Shown one piece after another: positions 7,753-14,640 of a stretch of 40,350 nucleotides of DNA (position 1 is the stretch's first letter; the number at the start of each line of letters is the position of its first letter). Origin of the DNA: JAAYGT01 sp050252075 (lineage in GTDB: Bacteria; Pseudomonadota; Gammaproteobacteria; Burkholderiales; Burkholderiaceae_B); contig JBFWLP010000018.1 in the NCBI GenBank assembly GCA_050252075.1, positions 1 through 40,350 of the forward strand, written 5' to 3'. The notes under the pieces were generated by a model, which saw only the letters and a list, made by a program, of their open reading frames with translations, had not been told where the DNA came from and did not search any database. The position numbers and the translations under genes were made by a program.

Positions 7753-9207
7753 ATGCCCAAGTTCGTTTTCCTGTGGACAGATCTGTTTGTATTCGGTTTG
7801 CTTCTTGCCGTCCTGGCCTATGCCTGGCACGCTCGCAGAACCCCGTCCCTGAGGTCGGCCTGGGCGTCGGTGGGGCGGTCTGCATCGGCCATGTCGGCGG
7901 CGGTGATTCTGGCGTTTTTTGCGCTGGTCGGGGTGCTCGATTCGGTGCATTACCGGCCGGTGCTGCCGCCGGTGGCTGGCGCAACGGCATCTGATGCTCC
8001 GGTGTATTCGCCGGTGCTGCGTTCTGCGCTCGACGACCTGTTGAGCCTGACGCAAATGTCCCGACGGGAAAAAACCTATTCTTCGCCCCTGGCGTTGCAG
8101 CAGTTCACCAAGGAAACCCAGGTGCTCGATGGTGTTCCCGTTCGCGACTACCCCCGGTTGCAGCACGCAGGGCAAGGCGTCGATGCATCGGAGCATGGCG
8201 CCGATGTGCTGGCCAGGTCCCTGCGCGGCGCTGCCATCGGTGCGGCAGTGGCGGCACTCATGGCTTTCTTGGTCACATTGGCTTTGTCGGCGGCCCAGGG
8301 CGGCTTTTTGCGCGCCCTGGCGTATTGGTGGGGCGGCGCCTCGCCAGTGCCATGGCGGGCCATGTGGATAACGGCTTCAGTGCTGTCGCTGGTGATCGCG
8401 CTGGCCTTGTCGCTGGGTACGAACTACCATGTGCTGGGAACGGATCGCACGGGCAATGATGTGCTGTGGCAATGCCTGAAAAGCATACGCACGGCGCTGG
8501 TGATCGGCACCCTGACCACGCTGGCCATGTTGCCGCCTGCGCTGGGTTTCGGCATTGCGGCGGGGTATTTCAAGGGTTGGGTGGACGATGTCATTCAGTA
8601 CATTTACACCACGCTCACGTCCATTCCCGGTGTTTTGCTGATCGCGGCCTGCGTTCTGATGATGCAGGTGTATATCGACAATAACCCCGGCATGTTTGAT
8701 ACGGTTGCCGCGCGCGCCGATTTGCGGCTTTTCCTGCTATGCCTGATTCTTGGCCTGACAGGCTGGGCCGGGTTGTGCCGACTGCTGCGGGCGGAAACCC
8801 TGAAGTTGCGCGAGCTGGAGTACGTGCAGGCAGCCCGTGCGTTCGGGGTGGGGCATTTTCGCATCATGCGCCGGCATTTGTTACCCAACGTCATGCATAT
8901 TGTGCTGATTACCATGGTGCTGGAGTTTTCGGGCCTGGTGCTCTACGAGGCCGTGCTTTCCTATCTGGGTATAGGCGTTGATCCCAGCACGCCGTCGTTC
9001 GGCACCATGATCGATGCCGCCCGGCTGGAAATGTCGCGCGATCCGATGATCTGGTGGAATTTGCTGGGAGCGTTTGTCTTTCTGCTGGTGCTGGTGCTGT
9101 CGGCGAATATTTTTGCCGACGCGGTGCAAGATGCGTTTGATCCCCGAATGCGGCAGTTTCGGCCGCGCCGGCTGGGCCGCTTCCCGGGGAAAGGGGAACC
9201 GGCATGA
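7753..9207 (+). CDS. Peptide ABC transporter permease, DppC type, with extended N-terminal region
   Basis: About 484 residues. The C-terminal half is a standard BPD_transp_1 permease, with HVLGTDRTGNDV before it and an EAA loop near residues 347-385 (LRELEYVQAARAFGVGHFRIMRRHLLPN). DppC proteins are usually near 300 residues. Here some 180 extra residues separate the first membrane segments (about 5-25 and 48-65) from the next ones (about 160-180 and 200-220), forming a probable periplasmic loop. I start at ATG 7753; an upstream GTG at 7744 would overlap the previous stop by 4 bp and is also possible. The stop overlaps the ATPase gene start by 4 bp. Confidence 0.9.
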   Translation: MPKFVFLWTDLFVFGLLLAVLAYAWHARRTPSLRSAWASVGRSASAMSAAVILAFFALVGVLDSVHYRPVLPPVAGATASDAPVYSPVLRSALDDLLSLTQMSRREKTYSSPLALQQFTKETQVLDGVPVRDYPRLQHAGQGVDASEHGADVLARSLRGAAIGAAVAALMAFLVTLALSAAQGGFLRALAYWWGGASPVPWRAMWITASVLSLVIALALSLGTNYHVLGTDRTGNDVLWQCLKSIRTALVIGTLTTLAMLPPALGFGIAAGYFKGWVDDVIQYIYTTLTSIPGVLLIAACVLMMQVYIDNNPGMFDTVAARADLRLFLLCLILGLTGWAGLCRLLRAETLKLRELEYVQAARAFGVGHFRIMRRHLLPNVMHIVLITMVLEFSGLVLYEAVLSYLGIGVDPSTPSFGTMIDAARLEMSRDPMIWWNLLGAFVFLLVLVLSANIFADAVQDAFDPRMRQFRPRRLGRFPGKGEPA

Positions 9208-10886
9208 GTACGAGGGTGCCGGGCCTTTCCGAAAAGCAGGGCGACACCGTGTTGTCGGTGCATGAACTGAGCGTGCAGATTGCCTCGGAATTGGGTGTCA
9301 CCGATGCGGTAAGGCATCTGAGTATGGCCATTGAGCGCGGGCAAACTTTTGCTTTGGTGGGCGAGTCGGGGTCCGGCAAAAGCATGACGGCACTGGCGTT
9401 GTTGCGTTTGCTGCCCGAGGCCGGTCGCCTTGCCCGCGGCAGCGTGCGACTGGGTGATACCGATCTTGAATACCTGCCTGAGCGCGATATGCGCCGCATA
9501 CGTGGCGGACGCATCGGCATCATTTTTCAGGAGCCGTCGACCAGTCTGAATCCGGTCATGACCATTGGCGAACAGCTGTATGAAACCTTGCGCCGGCACA
9601 CCTCGTACCGCGGCCAGGCGCTGCGCGAGCGGGCGGCGTGGTGGCTGGAACGGGTGGGTATTCCGAACGCCCGGGCCCGGCTGTCGGACTATCCTTTCCA
9701 GTTTTCAGGCGGGCAAAAGCAGCGCATCATGATTGCCATCGCCCTGGCGGCCGAGCCCGTGCTGCTGATTGCCGACGAACCCACCACCGCGCTGGACGTG
9801 ACCGTTCAGGCGCAAATTCTGGCGCTGCTGGCCGATATTCAGGCGGAAATGGGCCTGGCCATCTTGCTGATCACGCACGATCTGGCGGTGGTCAAACAGG
9901 TGGCCGATGTCGTGGCCCTGATGCGCCGGGGTGAAATTGTGGAAACCCAGCCGTGTGCCGCTTTCTTTTCCGCGCCACGGCACCCGTATGCGCGGGAATT
10001 GCTGGCGGCTATCCCCACCTTTGAGAAGCGGGGCGCGGCGTTGTCCCCGCAGACCGTCGCGGCGCAACCGCCCCGGGCAACGCCCGGTAACGGCCCCGTG
10101 CTCAGTGTGCAGGGCTTGTCGGTGGCTTACACCCGGAAAAAGCGCTTGTTTGGCCCAAGGGTGGCGCCTGTTCCGGTGGTTAGTGATTTATCGTTTACCT
10201 TGCATGCCGGCGAGACGCTGGCCTTGCTGGGGGAGTCCGGGTGCGGGAAAACCACCACGGCCAAGGCGCTGCTGCGATTGCTCGACAAGCAGGCGCTGAT
10301 CAGCGGGCAGGCCAGCTTGCTGGGGTCGGCACTGCTGACGGCACGGGGCAATGCCTTGCGTCAGGCCAGGAAGTCCCTGCAAATAGTGTTTCAGGATCCT
10401 TACGCGTCGCTGGATCCGCGCATGATGGTGGGCGATATTCTTGATGAAGGCATGACTGCCTTGCGTTCGGAGTTGCCCCGGGCACAGCGTCGGGCACATG
10501 TGGCTCGCCTGCTTGATCGTGTGGGCTTGCCGGCGGATACCGTTCATCGTTATCCGCATGAGTTTTCCGGTGGGCAGCGCCAGCGCATAGCCATCGCGCG
10601 TGCGCTAGCGGTGGAGCCCGCCGTTCTGGTGTGCGATGAACCCACGTCGGCGCTGGATGTCTCGGTGCAGGCCCAGATTCTTGATCTGCTTCGCGAACTG
10701 CAGGCCGAGCTGGGTATCGCCTACCTGTTCATCACCCATAACTTTGGTGTGGTGGAATACCTGGCCGATCGTGTCGCCATCATGGACGGCGGGAAAATTA
10801 TTGAAATTGGCGAGGCCGCATCGGTTCTGAAGCATCCGGCGCAGGAACAGACACGGCGCCTGCTCGCCGCCGTGCCCCGACTGTAA
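9204..10886 (+). CDS. Double ATP-binding protein of peptide ABC importer (fused DppD/DppF, YejF-like)
   Basis: This 560-residue cytoplasmic protein carries two complete ABC ATPase domains. Domain one has Walker A GESGSGKS at 53-60, signature FSGGQ at 167-171 and Walker B LLIADEP at 187-193. Domain two has Walker A GESGCGKT at 343-350, signature FSGGQ at 454-458 and Walker B VLVCDEP at 474-480. Both have H-loops (ITHD, ITHN), so both sites look catalytically competent. It supplies the two nucleotide-binding sites for the two permeases just upstream, completing a one-binding-protein, two-permease importer like YejABEF. It begins inside the preceding stop codon (ATGA). I see no strong terminator directly after it. 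Confidence 0.95.
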   Translation: MSTRVPGLSEKQGDTVLSVHELSVQIASELGVTDAVRHLSMAIERGQTFALVGESGSGKSMTALALLRLLPEAGRLARGSVRLGDTDLEYLPERDMRRIRGGRIGIIFQEPSTSLNPVMTIGEQLYETLRRHTSYRGQALRERAAWWLERVGIPNARARLSDYPFQFSGGQKQRIMIAIALAAEPVLLIADEPTTALDVTVQAQILALLADIQAEMGLAILLITHDLAVVKQVADVVALMRRGEIVETQPCAAFFSAPRHPYARELLAAIPTFEKRGAALSPQTVAAQPPRATPGNGPVLSVQGLSVAYTRKKRLFGPRVAPVPVVSDLSFTLHAGETLALLGESGCGKTTTAKALLRLLDKQALISGQASLLGSALLTARGNALRQARKSLQIVFQDPYASLDPRMMVGDILDEGMTALRSELPRAQRRAHVARLLDRVGLPADTVHRYPHEFSGGQRQRIAIARALAVEPAVLVCDEPTSALDVSVQAQILDLLRELQAELGIAYLFITHNFGVVEYLADRVAIMDGGKIIEIGEAASVLKHPAQEQTRRLLAAVPRL

Positions 10887-10983
10887 CCGTCGCCGGGTAC
10901 GTGTAAGGCGGGACATGCTTTCGGGTGCGATGCGGCGGTCTGGGGTAAAGTGTGGGTTTTAGTCAGCGGGTAAGGCGTTAGTT

Positions 10984-11003
10984 CGGTTATCTTGAAATAA
11001 CCG
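10984..11003. repeat. Short inverted repeat overlapping the DUF1178 promoter
   Basis: Perfect arms cggttat (10984-10990) and ataaccg (10997-11003) enclose a 6-nt spacer. The putative -35 box TTGAAA (10992-10997) lies within it, so it could be an operator or simply a short hairpin. No T-run follows, so it is not a terminator. Confidence 0.4.
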
Positions 11004-11019
11004 GATTTGCCCTTATAGT
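10992..11019 (+). promoter_or_regulatory. Putative promoter of DUF1178 gene
   Basis: TTGAAA (10992-10997), a 16-bp spacer and TATAGT (11014-11019) precede the start codon at 11026 by only 6 bp. If this promoter is used, transcription would start at or next to the ATG, giving a leaderless mRNA. Confidence 0.45.
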
Positions 11020-11025
11020 GGGTTC

Positions 11026-11490
11026 ATGGCACTGAAAGTATTCGATCTCCAATGTGAAAACAGCCACGTGTTCGAGGGCTGGTTTGCATCCGCCGACGCC
11101 TACGAGGATCAAAAGGCGCGCGGCTTGCTGGGCTGTCCCGTGTGCGCCAGCACGCAGGTCAGCCGCAAAGTGTCGGCCGCGCGGCTGAATGTCAGCCATC
11201 TGCGGGCACAGAAGGCCGGCACATCGTCGGCGCAGGCGGTTGCGGCCCCCACGGGTGAGCAGCTGGCGCAACTGCAATCGCAGGTATTGCAGCAATTGCG
11301 CTCTATGGTGCGCAACACTGAAAACGTGGGCGACCGGTTTGCCCAGGAAGCCCGGCTCATGCATGGGGGCGAGGCTCCCGAGCGGCCCATCCGTGGCACG
11401 GCCACAGTGCAAGAGCGCGAAGCCCTGATGGATGAGGGCATTGACATCATGCCTATTCCCGCGTTCCTGGACGACGAGCGTCTGCAGTAG
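11026..11490 (+). CDS. DUF1178 family zinc-ribbon protein
   Basis: A 154-residue protein beginning with ALKVFDLQCENSHVFEGWF, the hallmark of DUF1178, a family common in alpha- and betaproteobacteria with no established function. Cys10, His14, Cys37 and Cys40 could bind one metal ion as a small zinc ribbon. A Gln-rich helical middle (LAQLQSQVLQQLRSM, about 82-96) and a C-terminal ALMDEGIDIMPIP motif follow. It stands alone between the ABC operon and the convergent efp gene and ends at a strong shared terminator. No Shine-Dalgarno sequence is evident before ATG 11026. Confidence 0.9.
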   Translation: MALKVFDLQCENSHVFEGWFASADAYEDQKARGLLGCPVCASTQVSRKVSAARLNVSHLRAQKAGTSSAQAVAAPTGEQLAQLQSQVLQQLRSMVRNTENVGDRFAQEARLMHGGEAPERPIRGTATVQEREALMDEGIDIMPIPAFLDDERLQ

Positions 11491-11517
11491 AACGCTTTCA
11501 GTCAAACGCTTGCAAAG

Positions 11518-11547
11518 AAAAGGCGCCCGTTGAACCGGGCGCCTTTT
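11518..11547. terminator. Bidirectional terminator between DUF1178 gene and efp
   Basis: Perfect 12-bp arms aaaaggcgcccg (11518-11529) and its complement (11536-11547) enclose a 6-nt loop, with T-runs on either strand. It sits between two convergent genes and should terminate both. Confidence 0.9.
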
Positions 11548-11577
11548 GTAATTGGCACGGAATACCAATTACATGAA

Positions 11578-12135
11578 TTACATTACGCGGCTGCGGTACT
11601 CGCCGGTGCGTGTATCGATCTCGATCTTGTCACCGATGTTGCAGAACAGCGGAACATTGATTTCAACGCCTGTGTTGATCTTGGCAGGCTTGAGCACCTT
11701 GCCCGAGGTGTCACCCTTGACGGCAGGTTCCGTATAGGTGATTTCACGAACGATGATGGTGGGAAGCTCGACGGAAATGGCGCGACCGTCGTAGAAGACA
11801 ACTTCAACTTCCATGCCTTCTTCCAGGTAGTTCAGCGCGTCACCCATGCTTTCGGATTCCACCTCGTACTGGTTGTATTCTTCATCCATGAAGGCATACA
11901 TGGGATCGGCAAAGTACGAATAAGTGCAGGTTCGGTGTTCCAGTACGACAATATCGAATTTTTCATCGGCTTTGTAAACCGACTCGCTGCCCGAACCGCT
12001 GAGCAGGTTTTTAAATTTCAGTTTCACCACGGCGGCATTGCGGCCGGACTTGTTGTATTCGGTTTTCTGTACAACCAGTGGCTCGCTGCCAACCATAACG
12101 ACGTTGCCGACACGTAATTCTTGTGCGGTTTTCAT
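11578..12135 (-). CDS. efp: Translation elongation factor P (Arg32 type)
   Basis: The 185-residue EF-P has three beta-barrel domains of standard length. It binds stalled ribosomes between the P and E sites and relieves pausing at polyproline stretches. The tip of the domain I loop reads NKSGRNA with Arg at position 32, the residue rhamnosylated in Pseudomonas and Neisseria, rather than the lysine of E. coli EF-P. The matching modification enzyme EarP is encoded 41 bp upstream on the same strand. I start at MKTAQELRVG (12135), which has a ggag site 10 bp upstream; the frame stays open for 10 further codons but that extension is not typical of EF-P. Confidence 0.97.
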   Translation of the reverse strand: MKTAQELRVGNVVMVGSEPLVVQKTEYNKSGRNAAVVKLKFKNLLSGSGSESVYKADEKFDIVVLEHRTCTYSYFADPMYAFMDEEYNQYEVESESMGDALNYLEEGMEVEVVFYDGRAISVELPTIIVREITYTEPAVKGDTSGKVLKPAKINTGVEINVPLFCNIGDKIEIDTRTGEYRSRVM

Positions 12136-12176
12136 AAAATCAAGACTCCGGGTAGGGGGGGCCAAAGGGCACTATT

Positions 12177-13316
12177 TTACCCTTTTCTAACCTGTGCCGC
12201 GCAGAAGGCGGTCAGCGACGATACCAGGTCGGGTTGGCCGGCCAGTTGCGCCGACCAGAGGGCCGCTTCCCGTTGCCAGTCGGCCCATGCACTCGCGCTC
12301 AAGGGAGCGATCCTGTCCGGCGGGCACGCCGGATCGGCATTCCAGCAAAGCATTCGTTGCCTGACTGCAGCGCTATAGGGCGAGCGGTCCAGCCAGGCGT
12401 GCAGTTTTTCCAGATGGGTGTCGTCTGTTTGCGGGTAGATATGCCACAGCATGGGCTTGCCCGCCCACAGTGCGCGCACGACCGAATCTTCGCCGCGCAC
12501 GCAGTTCAGGTCGCTGCCCCAAAGCAGCTGGTCGAAAACAGGCTGGCTGACGAAAGGGATGCCATACACCTGAACCCGTTCGAACCGGCGTCGTTCAAGA
12601 GCGGGGCACACGCCTTCGGGTACCAGTATCACCGCCCCTTCGGCGTGCTGGTTCAGTGCGTGAACGAGTGCGTCCGCGGGTGCGTGCGGATAGGCAAACA
12701 GCAACACTTGCAAGGCACCGCCTTGCAATCGGGCCAGCGCGTCGGCGGGTACACCCAGGGAGTCCAGGAGCGTGAGACGGTTGTTAATGTCCCGGCGCCA
12801 CTGGTCGCGTTGCGCAAGCAGGCCGGGCTCCCGCAGCAGGCCGCCCGTGGCTGGTGTGAAACCCGGGAAAAAGAAATATTTGTCGGTGCCGTCCGGCTGC
12901 CTGGAAGGCAGGGCATGGCAGGAATCGACCCAGGCCTCGGCACTCAGATACTCCAGATTCAGCCACACGCGGGTACGGTTGCCCATGGAGGCGCGGAAGG
13001 AGGGCGGCAAATCACAGCCGAACGCCTCGATCACGACGTCGCCGGGCAGGGTGCCGGGGCTCTGGGCAGCCGTCCAGGGACGGATGTTCACGCCTTGTTG
13101 CTGCTGCTCCTGCGCATGGGGATCAACATGGGGAACGAAAGCGGCCAGCCGGTGCAGGTTATCGATCCAAAGGCGCACCCTGCCGGCCTGAGGGTGGCTT
13201 GCCAGTTGGCACGCCAGGCGCCAGCACACCCCGGCGTCGCCGAAATTGTCGATGACGCGGCAAAATATATCGTACGACAGCCGTGGTGTTACGCTGCCGT
13301 TTTCACCCGGAACCAT
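12177..13316 (-). CDS. earP: EF-P arginine rhamnosyltransferase EarP
   Basis: A 379-residue inverting GT-B glycosyltransferase (formerly DUF2331) that transfers rhamnose from dTDP-beta-L-rhamnose to Arg32 of EF-P, activating the factor. The N-terminal DIFCRVIDNFGDAGVCWRLA contains Asp23 and Asp27, which correspond to the catalytically important Asp13 and Asp17 of Pseudomonas EarP. The nucleotide-sugar site motif RGEDS is at 274-278, followed by WAGKPMLWHIYPQ. The gene lies directly upstream of efp on the same strand (41-bp gap), and its start codon follows the stop of the DUF2863 gene with no gap, so the three are probably one operon. The N terminus is about 10 residues longer than in Pseudomonas. 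Confidence 0.95.
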   Translation of the reverse strand: MVPGENGSVTPRLSYDIFCRVIDNFGDAGVCWRLACQLASHPQAGRVRLWIDNLHRLAAFVPHVDPHAQEQQQQGVNIRPWTAAQSPGTLPGDVVIEAFGCDLPPSFRASMGNRTRVWLNLEYLSAEAWVDSCHALPSRQPDGTDKYFFFPGFTPATGGLLREPGLLAQRDQWRRDINNRLTLLDSLGVPADALARLQGGALQVLLFAYPHAPADALVHALNQHAEGAVILVPEGVCPALERRRFERVQVYGIPFVSQPVFDQLLWGSDLNCVRGEDSVVRALWAGKPMLWHIYPQTDDTHLEKLHAWLDRSPYSAAVRQRMLCWNADPACPPDRIAPLSASAWADWQREAALWSAQLAGQPDLVSSLTAFCAAQVRKG

Positions 13317-14525
13317 TTAATGAAAATGGATGGGGCCAAAGTCGGCTTCTTCCGGCAATTCAGGGTGAACCATTTCACCTACCGGGTTGGGGAAGAAAGG
13401 GGCGCCGCAGTCATCGCACTGGTCCAGCGGCAGCACGCCGGGAAGGCGACGAATTTCAGAGACCCCCGCCTCTTTCAGTAGTGCTGCAATTTCTTCGCTG
13501 GCACTGATGATGCCGGTGTCGAGCGTTTCGGCCAGCGCTTCTTCCTTGCTGAGCACCGGCCAGATGCATCCGTAAATGACGTCGTTGCTTTGGCGGGTGC
13601 TCAAACCGATACGGTATTCTTCGATGCCCATTTCACCGCAACCGGCGATGCTGGCACGCAGCTGGTCGGCGGGCAAATTGGCGGCTGTGTGCAGCCAGGT
13701 GATGGCCGCTTTCAGGGCCAGAGGGCGGATGCGCCGGTCGGCCTCGCGGTTGTTGACATAGTAGGCGTCGACAGGCAGGTAGTCGATCTGGCAGCCGGCG
13801 AACAGCGGCCCCAGAACCTGGCCGGCCTGTTCCTGCCATTGCTGGTTGCATTCGTCGCGGGAAATAAACTGCGTTTCGGACGCCTGCAACTGCCAGCGAA
13901 ACAGGGGCTCCCCTTTGGGAACCACCACTGCCCCCACCAGAAACCGCGCATCGGCAAGAATGGATTCGTTTTCCTGGGGCTCCGCAGGGACGGACAAGGG
14001 CTGCGACGGTGCCTGGCCAAGCGCCTGGCCCGCCAGAACTTGCGTCCAGTGCCGCGTGTCCTGGAAGGTTTGGGGCATGTGGTCGAAGCTGACCAGTTGC
14101 GGCAGCACGGCCAGCCTGGCCTTTGGGGCCATGATGGTATGGCCGAGCGCGGCTTGCAAGGCGGCGCACTGTTGGGCCGTGAGTGCTCCCTTGGGCAGCT
14201 GATAGCGGGTCCATGCCACCAGCGGTGCCGAAAACAGAAGGGCATCGTAGGTTACGCCCTTGATGGTGAGCTCGGCGGATTCCGAAAAGGTTTCCGCCTG
14301 CTCGATCAGAATTTCGTACGCATCGGTGTCGCTGTTGGCCAGAAAGTCGAGTGCCGACTCAATGGCTCCGCTTTTGCGGCCCAGCAACAGCTTGGTGAGC
14401 AGCGTTCCCAGAAGGTTTTCCCAGTGAATATCTTCCAGGCGGCTGCCCGAGCGCGCGAGCGCCGAGGTGAGCATAAGAAGACGTTGGGCGTCGCGACTGC
14501 CGCGAGAAGTGGAGGAGGCTGGCAT
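13317..14525 (-). CDS. DUF2863 family protein
   Basis: A 402-residue, apparently soluble protein matching the betaproteobacterial DUF2863 family as I recall it; its function is not known. Near the N terminus LARSGSRLEDIHWE is the recognisable family segment. The C terminus carries QCDDCGAPFFPN (Cys370, Cys373), which could form half of a metal site. The last codon abuts the ATG of earP, implying translational coupling with the EF-P modification gene. The start is uncertain: ATG 14525 lacks a clear ribosome-binding site, and Met18 (14474) is an alternative. An inverted repeat at 14551-14590 precedes it. Confidence 0.8.
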   Translation of the reverse strand: MPASSTSRGSRDAQRLLMLTSALARSGSRLEDIHWENLLGTLLTKLLLGRKSGAIESALDFLANSDTDAYEILIEQAETFSESAELTIKGVTYDALLFSAPLVAWTRYQLPKGALTAQQCAALQAALGHTIMAPKARLAVLPQLVSFDHMPQTFQDTRHWTQVLAGQALGQAPSQPLSVPAEPQENESILADARFLVGAVVVPKGEPLFRWQLQASETQFISRDECNQQWQEQAGQVLGPLFAGCQIDYLPVDAYYVNNREADRRIRPLALKAAITWLHTAANLPADQLRASIAGCGEMGIEEYRIGLSTRQSNDVIYGCIWPVLSKEEALAETLDTGIISASEEIAALLKEAGVSEIRRLPGVLPLDQCDDCGAPFFPNPVGEMVHPELPEEADFGPIHFH

Positions 14526-14550
14526 ACAAAGGATGATAAGGACACAGGGA

Positions 14551-14590
14551 AGATGAATCGACTAGTGTAACGCTACTGGTCGGTTCATCT
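14551..14590. repeat. 16-bp inverted repeat between acnA and the DUF2863 gene
   Basis: Arms 14551-14566 and 14575-14590 pair over 16 positions with two G-U wobbles, around an 8-nt loop. No T-run follows on the minus strand, so a terminator for acnA is doubtful. The core resembles the kind of CGAC-TAGT/ACTGGTCG palindrome bound by TetR-type repressors, and a -10-like TACACT lies in it on the minus strand. An operator for the downstream operon is therefore possible. Confidence 0.5.
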
Positions 14591-14640
14591 TCGGTTATCG
14601 GCATCGGTGCGGTACAGGTTCAGCGACCGTACTGCACAGC

